From positions 1 through 8,397 of the forward strand of contig JABFVJ010000412.1 of the NCBI GenBank assembly GCA_013362835.1: a stretch of DNA of 8,397 nucleotides, in the 5' to 3' direction. Source of the stretch: Nonomuraea sp. (lineage in GTDB: Bacteria > Actinomycetota > Actinomycetes > Streptosporangiales > Streptosporangiaceae). Positions 1 to 7,500 of the stretch are shown piece after piece; within the stretch, counting starts at the first letter, position 1, and each line of letters opens with the position of its first letter. The notes beneath the pieces are model-generated. The model did not search any database. It was given only the letters and a program-made list of their open reading frames with translations, and had not been told where the DNA came from. A program made the position numbers and the translations under genes.

Positions 1-99
1 CTGGGCGACTTCTTCGTCGGCACCGGCCAGCTCAAGTCGCGCCCCGACCCCGCCACGTACTACACCGGCGACCTCTACACGAAGGCCTTCAGCAAGTGA
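1..99 (+). CDS. C-terminal end of a probable ABC transporter substrate-binding protein (partial)
   Basis: Only the last 32 codons and a TGA stop lie in the window; the gene begins upstream. The visible tail reads LGDFFVGTGQLKSRPDP and ends in TKAFSK. This pattern of an aromatic helix, a TGQLK turn, a PDP loop and a short Lys-ending tail resembles the C-termini of periplasmic-type binding proteins of the SsuA/TauA/NMT1 class, which deliver aliphatic sulfonates, nitrate or related small anions to an ABC importer. The resemblance is from memory and the fragment is short. The stop codon overlaps the GTG start of the sulfatase (GTGA), so the two genes are almost certainly co-transcribed and translationally coupled. 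A sulfonate or sulfate-ester importer next to a sulfatase would make sense, but that pairing is inference. The reading frame itself is well supported; the product is not. Confidence 0.5.
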   Translation: MGDFFVGTGQLKSRPDPATYYTGDLYTKAFSK

Positions 100-1553
100 A
101 CGTGTTGTTCCTGATGACCGACCAGCACCGCGTCGACACCCTGGGCTGCTACGGCAACCCGCACGTGGCCACCCCCAACCTGGACAGGCTGGCGGCCACG
201 GGCACCCGGTTCGACCGGTTCTACACGCCGACGGCCATCTGCACGCCCGCCCGCGCGAGCCTGCTCACCGGGCAGGCTCCGTTCCGGCACCGGCTGCTGG
301 CCAACTACGAGCGGAACGTCGGTTACCTGGAGGACCTGCGCGAGGACGCGTTCACCTTCCCCGCCGCGCTGGCCGAGCGCGGCTACCGGCTCGGGCTGGT
401 CGGCAAGTGGCACGGCGGCACCCACCGCAACGCCGCCTCCTACGGCTTCGACGGCCCCGACCTGCCCGGCTGGCACAACCCCGTGGACCACCCCGACTAC
501 GTGGCCTACCTGAAGGAACGGGATCTGCCGCCGTACCGGATCTCCGAGCCGATCCGGGGGACCACGCCGAACGGGAACCCGGGCAACCTGCTCGCCGCGC
601 GGCTGCACCAGCCGGTCGAGGCCACGTTCGAGCACTACCTGGCCGACCGGGCCATCGAGCTGCTCGACCGGTACGCGGCAGGCGAGGAGCCGTTCTTCCT
701 GGCCACGCACTTCTTCGGGCCGCACCTGCCGTACCTGCTGCCGGACGAGTACTTCGACATGTACGACCCGGCCCTGGTCGAGCTGCCGCCGTCGATCGCC
801 GAGACGTTCGAGGGCAAGCCGCCGGTGCAGCGCAACTACAGCGCGCACTGGACGTTCGACACGATCCCCATCGAGGTCACCCGCAAGCTGATCGCGGTCT
901 ACTGGGGCTACGTGACGCTGATCGACCGGCAGATCGGCCGCATCCTCGACCGCATGGACGAGCTGGGGCTGGCGGACCGGACCGCGGTCTTCTTCACCGC
1001 CGACCACGGCGAGTTCACCGGCGCCCACCGGCTGCACGACAAGGGCCCGGCGATGTACGAGGACATCTACCGCATCCCCGGCATCGTCCGCGTTCCGGGA
1101 GCGCGCCCGCAGGTCAGGGACGAGTTCGTGACGCTCACGGACTGCACGGCGACGATCCTGGACCTGGCCGGCTGCGACACCGCGCCGGCCGTGGACAGCC
1201 GCACCCTGCTCCCGCTCGTACGCGGCGAGCGCCCGGAGTGGCCGGCCGAGCTGCTGGCCGAGTTCCACGGCCACCACTTCCCCTACCCGCAGCGGATGAT
1301 CCGCGACGACCGGTACAAGCTCGTCGTCAACCCGGAGTCGGTCAACGAGCTGTACGACCTGCACGCCGACCCGTACGAGCTGAGCAACCGCTACCCCCAT
1401 CCCGAGCTGGCCGAGGTCCGCCGCCGCCTGATGCGCAGGCTGTACGACCTGCTCCGCGGGCGCGGCGACAACTTCTACCACTGGATGACCCCGATGTACG
1501 ACATCGGCGCCTCCGACTACGACCCGACCCTGAGCTCCTTCGAGAAGGGCTGA
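96..1553 (+). CDS. Cys-type sulfatase (alkaline-phosphatase superfamily, formylglycine-dependent)
   Basis: A 485-residue sulfatase that hydrolyses a sulfate monoester, or possibly a phosphonate monoester. The sulfatase signature CTPARASLLTG is at residues 49-59; Cys49 would be converted to formylglycine by a separate generating enzyme not in this window. The second signature, GYRLGLVGKWH, is at 96-106 with Lys104 and His106. His210 sits in a GPHLP motif. The metal ligands are Asp9, in MTDQ, and Asp303-His304, in TADHGE; Lys316 follows. The MTDQ form (Asp-Gln rather than Asp-Asp) and the overall length resemble the choline-sulfatase/phosphonate monoester hydrolase branch. There is no signal peptide, so the enzyme is probably cytoplasmic and acts on imported substrate, consistent with the upstream transporter-like fragment. 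The GTG start overlaps the upstream stop by 4 bp; there is only a weak GAAGG about 10 nt upstream, so coupling probably drives initiation. The fold and chemistry are secure; the substrate is unknown. Confidence 0.93.
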   Translation: MNVLFLMTDQHRVDTLGCYGNPHVATPNLDRLAATGTRFDRFYTPTAICTPARASLLTGQAPFRHRLLANYERNVGYLEDLREDAFTFPAALAERGYRLGLVGKWHGGTHRNAASYGFDGPDLPGWHNPVDHPDYVAYLKERDLPPYRISEPIRGTTPNGNPGNLLAARLHQPVEATFEHYLADRAIELLDRYAAGEEPFFLATHFFGPHLPYLLPDEYFDMYDPALVELPPSIAETFEGKPPVQRNYSAHWTFDTIPIEVTRKLIAVYWGYVTLIDRQIGRILDRMDELGLADRTAVFFTADHGEFTGAHRLHDKGPAMYEDIYRIPGIVRVPGARPQVRDEFVTLTDCTATILDLAGCDTAPAVDSRTLLPLVRGERPEWPAELLAEFHGHHFPYPQRMIRDDRYKLVVNPESVNELYDLHADPYELSNRYPHPELAEVRRRLMRRLYDLLRGRGDNFYHWMTPMYDIGASDYDPTLSSFEKG

Positions 1554-1577
1554 GGGCCGGGCCGCCCGGCGTCCTCA
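1551..1577. terminator. Putative bidirectional terminator hairpin containing both convergent stop codons
   Basis: TGAGG (1551-1555) pairs with CCTCA (1573-1577), and GCCGGG (1556-1561) pairs with CCCGGC (1565-1570), leaving a CCG loop and a two-base bulge (GT, 1571-1572). This gives 11 base pairs, nearly all G-C. The outermost TGA and TCA are the stop codons of the sulfatase and of the minus-strand gene. No T-tract follows on either strand, as is common for actinobacterial terminators. The pairing is read directly; terminator activity is inferred from its place between convergent genes. Confidence 0.55.
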
Positions 1578-2306
1578 GGCGAACCGTTCGATGGTGACGG
1601 GGATCAGGCCCTGGCCGCGGATGGCCTGCCGGTGGTGGTGGAGCAGCGCGCCGATGGCCGCGAGGGGGCCGGCGCTGAGGCGTACGGTGACGTCCAGGCA
1701 CCAGGCGATGCCGGGGCCGATCCGGCGCAGCTCCCAGGTGAAGGTGTGCCCGCCGGCGGTCGCCGTGGCCGTGCCCGCGATCCTGGCCCGCGGGCTGGGT
1801 TCGGGGGGTTGCAGGCGCAGCACCGTGCGGACGTTCGCCAGGCCGCGTTCGCCGAGCTCGCCGGCGAACAGGATGCGGTAGCGGCGGGTCTGCGAGGGTC
1901 GTGTGCTGCCCAGGTGGAGCGGGGCGGCGGCGGGGAGCGGCTGGCGGTACTGGAAGAAGGCGCGCAGCTCGGTCTCCTCCGGCAGCGCGCCCCCGCCGAG
2001 CAGGGAGTAGGCGTCGCGGGCGTCGCGCCGGGTCACGGGGAGCACCCGTTCGCGCAGCGCGGGGTTCGCGCGGATGGCCCGGCTGGATCCGGGCGACTCG
2101 CGCCACTCGCCGCAGTCGTGGGTCCATTCCGCGCAGTCGATGCCCGCGGCGGTGTAGTCGTCGCAGAGCACGAACTCCTCGACCAGGATGCCCAGGGGAG
2201 GCGTTCCGCGCCCGCGGTCGTCGGGGGCGGCGTAGATCAGGTAGTAGTCCAGGGGTACGTCGGCGTCCATTGGCGACATGATCGCGGGACGCGCCCCCGT
2301 GGGCAA
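1575..2306 (-). CDS. Hypothetical protein, predicted cytoplasmic, family not recognised
   Basis: A protein of up to 243 residues that I do not recognise. It has no signal peptide or membrane segment. Counted from the TTG, a conserved-looking N-terminal part begins at about residue 19 (LDYYLIYAAPDD) and has a Cys-containing stretch (VLCDDY, IDCAEW, HDCGEW). A Pro/Ala/Leu-rich middle follows. The C-terminal part alternates strand-like segments (TFTWELRR, AWCLDVTVRL) with a final helix (LLHHHRQ) and ends in IPVTIERFA, a pattern faintly like SRPBCC-type folds; that is only a suggestion. Three starts are possible: TTG at 2306 with AGGA 7 nt upstream, or ATG at 2279 or 2270, neither with a clear ribosome binding site. 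I chose TTG for the binding site, but ATG 2279 (234 residues) is nearly as likely. The gene follows the L,D-transpeptidase on the same strand after 33 bp (60 bp for ATG 2279), so the two are probably one operon. Third-position G/C is high throughout, so it is a real gene. Confidence 0.75.
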   Translation of the reverse strand: MPTGARPAIMSPMDADVPLDYYLIYAAPDDRGRGTPPLGILVEEFVLCDDYTAAGIDCAEWTHDCGEWRESPGSSRAIRANPALRERVLPVTRRDARDAYSLLGGGALPEETELRAFFQYRQPLPAAAPLHLGSTRPSQTRRYRILFAGELGERGLANVRTVLRLQPPEPSPRARIAGTATATAGGHTFTWELRRIGPGIAWCLDVTVRLSAGPLAAIGALLHHHRQAIRGQGLIPVTIERFA

Positions 2307-2339
2307 GGCGACATCCTGATGTTCTCGCAGGTCCTGCGG

Positions 2340-3518
2340 CTATCCGGTGGCGGGTTTGCCGAGGGCGCTGCCGGCGAGCCAGTCCTCCCACGACTTGGCC
2401 CAGGGGGTGGGCCCGTTGCCGAACCGCAGCTTCCTGGAGGTGCCCTTGACCTGGATGACGTCGCCGCGCTGGGTGAAGTCGTAGAACCAGCGGGCGTCGG
2501 CCGGGCTCGCGTTGACGCAGCCGTGGCTGACGTTGGAGTTGCCCTGCGCGCCGGTCGACCAGGGCGCGGCGTGGAAGAAGGTGCCGCTGTAGGTCATCCG
2601 GACGTTCCATTTGGTACGGATGCGGTACTCGCCGGGCTCGCCGATCGTGGCCGAGTCCATCACCGTCTCCGCGGCCTTCTCCTGGGCGATCATCGTGCCC
2701 GAGTAGCTGTCGTCGCCGGGTTTGCCGAGGCTGACCGGGATCGTCCTGACCACCTTGCCGCCCGAGGTGACCACGGCCTCGTGGCGGTCGGCGTCCACCT
2801 TGGTGATGTGCCTGGCGCCGACGGTGAACGCCACGCTGCGGTCCTTCGTGCCCCACACCCCGTCGCCGGCGCGCAGCCCGGCGAGGTGCGCGACGACCTC
2901 GACCTTCTCGCCGACCGGCCAGTACTCGCGCGGCCTGAACTGCACCTCGCGGTCGCTCACCCAGCTCCACGCGCCCTCGACCGGCTTGGACAGCCGGACG
3001 ACCAGTGCCCGCTCGACCGCCGCCCGGTCCTGCTTCTCCGTGACCGGCCGCGACAGCAGGAGCTGCACGGGCATGCCCACGCCGACCTTCTCGCCGTCCA
3101 GCGGGGACATGCCGCTCTGGAGCACGCGCTTGGGCTTGAGCGTGGTGAAGCCGGACTGCCCGGTGACGACCTTCCCGTCCGTGCCCGTCGCCTGCGCCCG
3201 CACCTCGTACGTCGTCGAAGGCCGCAGCGGCCACTTGGGCCGCCAGGTGCCGTCGGCGCCCATGGTGCCCGCGACCTGGCGTCCCTTGGCGTCGGCGACG
3301 GCCACCTTGGTGACCTTGCCGCCGGTGGCCCTGACGCTGATCGCGGTGTCGGGGGCGACCTTCTCGGTGCCGTCCGCGGGCGTGATCGCGAGCTTGGCCA
3401 CCGGGCCCTGGGACTGCCCCTGGGCGCCGGGCGGCTGCGCGCCACCCCCGCCGGAGCTGCAGCCGGCGGCCAGGAGTGCCGTGAGGGCGAGCGTGGTGAA
3501 GGTCCGGCCGTTCCGCAT
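2340..3518 (-). CDS. L,D-transpeptidase lipoprotein (YkuD domain, LdtMt2-like architecture)
   Basis: A 392-residue cell-wall enzyme that forms 3-3 cross-links between tetrapeptide stems of peptidoglycan outside the membrane. The signal peptide ends in lipobox LAAGC, so Cys20 would be lipidated and the protein anchored to the membrane. A Gly/Gln/Pro-rich linker (21-38) follows, then two Ig-like domains (about 39-128 and 129-235), the YkuD catalytic domain (about 236-360) and a Trp-rich C-terminal tail. The catalytic signature is complete: His316 in HAAPW, then after 14 residues SHGCVN (331-336) with nucleophile Cys334. Lipoprotein, two Ig domains, YkuD and C-terminal tail is the layout of mycobacterial LdtMt2 and its actinobacterial relatives. 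ATG at 3518 is chosen because GGGAGG lies 8 nt upstream and it puts the lipobox at a normal distance; an in-frame ATG at 3560 would add 14 residues and lies in the likely promoter. The gene is divergent from the CE4 deacetylase. Confidence 0.93.
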   Translation of the reverse strand: MRNGRTFTTLALTALLAAGCSSGGGGAQPPGAQGQSQGPVAKLAITPADGTEKVAPDTAISVRATGGKVTKVAVADAKGRQVAGTMGADGTWRPKWPLRPSTTYEVRAQATGTDGKVVTGQSGFTTLKPKRVLQSGMSPLDGEKVGVGMPVQLLLSRPVTEKQDRAAVERALVVRLSKPVEGAWSWVSDREVQFRPREYWPVGEKVEVVAHLAGLRAGDGVWGTKDRSVAFTVGARHITKVDADRHEAVVTSGGKVVRTIPVSLGKPGDDSYSGTMIAQEKAAETVMDSATIGEPGEYRIRTKWNVRMTYSGTFFHAAPWSTGAQGNSNVSHGCVNASPADARWFYDFTQRGDVIQVKGTSRKLRFGNGPTPWAKSWEDWLAGSALGKPATG

Positions 3519-3556
3519 CCTCGATGCCTCCCGTGCCTGACAAGGCGTCAATTTCC

Positions 3557-3562
3557 ACATTA
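3557..3562 (-). promoter_or_regulatory. Candidate -10 element of the L,D-transpeptidase gene
   Basis: On the minus strand this reads TAATGT, a TANNNT match, 38 nt before the ATG at 3518, in the most AT-rich part of the divergent intergenic region. No good -35 hexamer stands at 16-18 bp upstream (the best is CAGACG at 17 bp). This is a plausible start of transcription, read by eye only. Confidence 0.35.
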
Positions 3563-3665
3563 ATGGGTCATTGCGGTCACGTCTGAAGACTTCTGCCCGG
3601 ACGGCATGGGAGAAACCTTCCTCCGCAGATGAGGTGTTGCGCGAACCATGGCGGCGGATCGGGTG

Positions 3666-3736
3666 TCCAACTTCTTGGAACGGTCCGGGGGGACCGGTCC
3701 CAGGGGGCGACGCACCGGGGGCGGTGCTTGAGGGGG
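3666..3736 (+). promoter_or_regulatory. Structured, G-run-rich leader of the deacetylase gene, including its Shine-Dalgarno
   Basis: Three inverted repeats stand in a row: TCCAA-CTTC-TTGGA (3666-3679), CGGTCC-GGGG-GGACCG (3681-3696) and GCACCG-GGGG-CGGTGC (3712-3727). The last two have 6-bp perfect stems and identical GGGG loops. A perfect 12-bp palindrome, GGGACCGGTCCC (3690-3701), overlaps the second as an alternative fold or protein site. G-runs of five or six bases occur at 3687-3692, 3703-3707, 3717-3721 and 3732-3736, centred about 14-16 nt apart. The last run is in the AGGGGG ribosome binding site, 6 nt before the ATG. The structure is directly visible; a regulatory role is inference. 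Confidence 0.45.
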
Positions 3737-3742
3737 AACGTC

Positions 3743-4549
3743 ATGAAGAGCGCCATGAGGTCGCGTCCGCCGAGGGCCTTCGGGCTGGGGAAGACGATGA
3801 TGCTCGCCACGGCCACGCTCACGGCCACGCTCACGGGGACGTCCGCCGTGCACGAGCCGCCGAGCAGCACACCTGAGGAGCCCGTTCAGGTGGTCGTGAA
3901 GCCGGTCAGCGACGCAAGGCCGGGCGGGCGGGCCGACTGCCGGAAGGTCAAGTGTGTGGCGCTCACGTTCGACGACGGCCCCGGGCCGTACACGCGGACA
4001 CTGCTGCGGCATCTCGCCGCCCACCACGCGCACGCCACGTTCTTCGTCGTGGGCCAGAACGTCGCCGCCTACCCCGAGGTGCTGCGGCAGGCGGTCGCGG
4101 CGGGGCACGAGATCGGCAACCACACCTGGTCGCACCCCGACCTGACCACGCTGACCCGCGCCGCGATCAGGTCGCAGCTGGCCCGCACCGACCACGCCGT
4201 GGAGGCCGCGGCCGGCATCGTCCCGGACCTGGTCCGGCCGCCGTACGGCGCGTGGGACAAGCGCGTACGGCGGCTGGAGCACCGCCCGTTCGTCCTGTGG
4301 AGCGTGGACACCCTCGACTGGCGGTACCGCGACACCGCCAGGGTGGCCCGCGTCTCGCTCAAACGGGTCCGCCCCGGCAGCGTGATCCTGTTCCACGACA
4401 TCCACCCGACCACGGTGAAGGCCCTCCCCCGGGTGCTGAAGGGCCTCACCGCCCGCGGCTACCACTTCGTCACGGTCGGCGAACTGTTCGGCGGCACGCC
4501 GCCGAAGCTGGTCTACGACGCGCGGCGGCTCTCCGGCGGCCCGAGGTAG
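3743..4549 (+). CDS. Secreted polysaccharide deacetylase (NodB homology, CE4), probable peptidoglycan or chitin-type deacetylase
   Basis: A 268-residue metal-dependent deacetylase. Residues 1 to about 35 are a basic, then weakly hydrophobic, signal segment with a plausible cleavage after GTSA. A short Pro/Glu-rich linker precedes Cys66 and Cys71, which flank the start of the NodB domain. All five CE4 motifs are present: TFDDGP with Asp77-Asp78; HTWSH with metal ligands His127 and His131; RPPYG at 165-169; DTLDW at 189-193; and LFHD with His218. The WSVDTLDW and HP-TTVKALP sequences resemble actinobacterial and Bacillus-type peptidoglycan GlcNAc deacetylases more than acetylxylan esterases, although CE4 also contains the latter and a xylan enzyme gene lies next door. 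ATG at 3743 is preferred because AGGGGG lies 6 nt before it; starting 38 codons earlier would give a poor signal peptide. The gene is divergent from the L,D-transpeptidase, suggesting a shared cell-wall role, and its last 37 bp overlap the GH115 gene end to end. Confidence 0.9.
   Translation: MKSAMRSRPPRAFGLGKTMMLATATLTATLTGTSAVHEPPSSTPEEPVQVVVKPVSDARPGGRADCRKVKCVALTFDDGPGPYTRTLLRHLAAHHAHATFFVVGQNVAAYPEVLRQAVAAGHEIGNHTWSHPDLTTLTRAAIRSQLARTDHAVEAAAGIVPDLVRPPYGAWDKRVRRLEHRPFVLWSVDTLDWRYRDTARVARVSLKRVRPGSVILFHDIHPTTVKALPRVLKGLTARGYHFVTVGELFGGTPPKLVYDARRLSGGPR
3809..3832 (+). repeat. 12-bp tandem duplication in the deacetylase signal peptide
   Basis: The unit ACGGCCACGCTC occurs twice in a row (3809-3820 and 3821-3832) and is followed by a partial ACGG. 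In frame it encodes TATL twice (residues 23-30) in the hydrophobic core of the signal peptide. Gain or loss of a unit would keep the frame. Confidence 0.85.
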
Positions 4550-7500
4550 CTGGGCAGCCGGCCGCCGGTGTCGACCACGAGCCGCTGCAGGACGACGGTC
4601 GGGTCGACCATCCAGAACTTCAGCACGTGGACGCCGGGCGTCGTGACCGTGTGGACGGTCGTGGTCTCGTTGACGTTGTTGGAGGTGTTGCGCTCCCACT
4701 GGCGGTTCATGGTCGTGTCGTTCGCGCCGGTCACGGCGGTGACGTTGACCGTCTGGGGCGGCTGGTCGTCGATGGAGACGGCGTAGCTGAGCCCGTCGGT
4801 GGGCAGCACGTTGTTACGCGGCGACAGCAGCGCCGACACCTTCACCTGGCCGGTCGTGAACAACGTCATCGTGTACTCCAGCCGCCGGCCGTCCCCGCCG
4901 GGCGTCACCCGCGCGGCGGTCACCGGGAGCGGGGTCACGCCGTCGGAGCTCCTGCCGAGGTCGGGGATCGTCCGCCAGGACCCGACGGCCCTGGAGTGGT
5001 GGGCGGCGTCGATCGTGACCTGCCCGCCCGCCTCCACGAACCCCTTGACCGGCCCCTTGATCAGCCCGGCCGGGTTGTCCACGACCGCCTTGACGGTGAC
5101 GCTCGCGCCGCCCGGCCCGGTGACCGTGAGGGGCACCTCGGTCCTGCCCTTGGGCGCCCGCGACCAGTCCACCCGTACGGCGGCCCGCACCTGCTTGCCG
5201 ACCTTGCCCGACCTCGGGCTGACGGTCACCCACGGCTGCGCGGACGTGATCGTGTAGTCGAAGGCCGTGGTCCCCCGGTTGAACACCTCGACGTACTGCC
5301 CCGGATAGGTCTGGTACGGGCTGAACGCCGGCAGCACGGCCTCTCCGGTCGCGCCGGGCCACCACTGGTCGGAGCCGTCGATCGCCACGCCCATGTCGGC
5401 CCCCGCCGGCACCTCGGTACGCACGAGGTGCGGGTAGAACGCGTCGGGCAGGGCCACGTTGTCCTTCTCCGGCTGCTGCCAGGGGGCGTTGGGGCCGTAC
5501 CGCTCCACGTCGCCGTAGCCGATCTTGGGCTGGAGCTGGAAGTCCTTCCACTTGCCGCCCGCGATCTGGCCGTAGCGGGCGTTCAGCGCCTGGTCGTCGT
5601 CGAAGCGCGCCTGGGCGAGGGCGGCCAGGTCATTGGCGGCGGCGCGGCCCTGGCGGGCGTACAGGATGTTGGTGAACTGGGCGTTGCGCAGCGCGTAGAG
5701 GTTGGCCGTGGCCTGCACCTGGTAGTCCACGAGCTCGAAGTACGCGTCGCCGTACGCGGCCGGCAGGCCCTTCCTGACGCGGGCGGCCCGGTCGGCGAGC
5801 CGCCGCCACTCGGCGGTGACCCGGTCCATCTCCTGGTAGGCGGTCAGGCTGAACGGGGTGTCCTTGTCGTCGTAGGTGACCTTCGTGGGGTCGGCCGGGT
5901 CGACGATGATGCGCCGGTTGAGCAGTTCGGGCTTGCGCCGGGCCTGGAGGACGCCGTAGTCGTGCAGGACGGAGGCGATCTCGGCGGCGCGCTCGGGGCC
6001 GAAGTTCTGCGCCGCGTACGCCCGCTCCCAGTCCTCCAGCTTCTCGATCGGCAGCCGGTCGGGGTCCCAGGCGTAGTCGAGGAAGAACTGCAGCGGCATC
6101 TCCTCGTTCTTCATGTCGCCCACGTTGACCACCCACAGGCGGTCGACGCCGTACTGGTAGGTGAGGTTCAGCTGCTCCCACGTGCTGGCCAGGTTGATCG
6201 TGTCGGCCCACTTGTAGTTGCGGCCGCCGCCGACGTAGTCGAAGTGGTAGTACATGCCGTAGCCGCCGGCGCGCTTCGGCAGCGACTGGTCGGGCAGCTT
6301 GCGCATGTTGCCCCAGTTGTCGTCGGCGAAGACGACGGTCACGTCGTCGGGCGGTCGCAGGCCCTGGTCCCAGTAGCGCTGCACCTCCTTGTAGAGGGTC
6401 TGCACCTGCGGGATGCTCTCCACGGGCTCGCCGCTCTGCTCGGCCAGGATCTCGCGCTGGGCGGCCAGGATGCTCCGCATCAGCTCGATGCCGTCGCCGT
6501 CGGGCAGGCTCACGTCGCCGTTGCCGCGCATGCCGAGCGTGACGACGCCCTCGAAGTCCTGCTCGCGCATCCTGCGGATGCCGTCGGCCCAGTACTTCTT
6601 GATCGCCTCGCCGTTGCGGCGGAAGCTCCACTCGCCGGTCCCGCCGTACGGGTCGTGGCCGGGGGTGACGATCTCGCCGTTCGCGTCGCGTACGGCGGCG
6701 ACGGCGTGCCGGTTCCACTCCTCGATGCCGCGCATCATCGGGGCCTCGTGCGAGGTGCCCATGACGACGCCGTACCGCGAGGCGATCCGGTGGTTCTCGG
6801 GGTCGTCCTCGGCGAACGCCCTGCCCCACACGGCCGGCCACAGGTAGTTGGCCTTGAGCCGCAGCATGACCTCGAAGACCTTGGCGTAGAACGCGCCGTT
6901 GAAGCCGCCCGGGTAGCCCTCGGCCTTGCCGGGCCCGAAGAACTTGGGGGCCCAGGTGCCCAGGTCGGGGTTCTCGTCGTTGATGAAGAAGCCCCGGTAC
7001 CGCACCTTGGGCGTGCCCTGGGTGTGGCGGCCGGGCAGCACGTACAGGGCGTCGCGGTGGCGGGCGGGCACGTCGTCCCACCAGTACCAGGGCGAGACGC
7101 CGATCTGCTTCGACACGTCGTACGCGCCGTAGATCGTGCCGCGCTGGTCGCTGCCGGCGATCACGAACGCGCGCCGCACGCCGGGCAGCGGGTTCTGCAC
7201 GACCTGCTCCAGCGAGGTCTCCCACTTGCCCGCGATGCCGGACACGTCGAGCTTGCCCGCGCTGATCAGGCCGTCGATGAGCGGGCTCTTCCCGATCGTG
7301 CCGACGAGCACCACGTCCGGCTGCCGGGGCACCTCGTCGGTGGCGACGACCGGCCGTACGCCGGTGACGCGCTCGACGTCGGCCTGGAGGTCGCCGGCGA
7401 CGCGGACCACGCCCTCGTGGTCCTTGCCGCTGACCACGATCGGCGCCGCCCTGCCGGCGGCGACCAGCGGGAACCGGCCCGGTCCTGCCGTCGGGGAGAT

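Noticed and set aside
75..1481. Minus-strand frame opposite the sulfatase
   Set aside because: It is Val/Gln/Gly-rich antisense translation of a clearly real sulfatase and has no domain signature of its own.
1342..3558. Long minus-strand frame (738 codons) spanning parts of three genes
   Set aside because: It crosses the 3' end of the sulfatase, the hypothetical gene and the L,D-transpeptidase in another frame, and is Arg/Gly/Pro-rich with no recognisable motif.
3565..3573. 9-mer GGGTCATTG shared with 7734-7742 (opposite strand) in the two AT-rich promoter regions
   Set aside because: One 9-bp match between two intergenic regions, in opposite orientation relative to the genes, is weak evidence for a common operator.
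3677..3681. GGAAC as a SigE-like -35 box for the deacetylase gene
   Set aside because: No suitable -10 sequence lies 16-18 bp downstream; that region is the GGGACCGGTCCC palindrome.
3519..3742. Possible c-di-AMP (ydaO-type) riboswitch upstream of cell-wall genes
   Set aside because: Such elements occur before actinobacterial wall hydrolase genes, but the region on either strand is short and I see none of the conserved sequence blocks.
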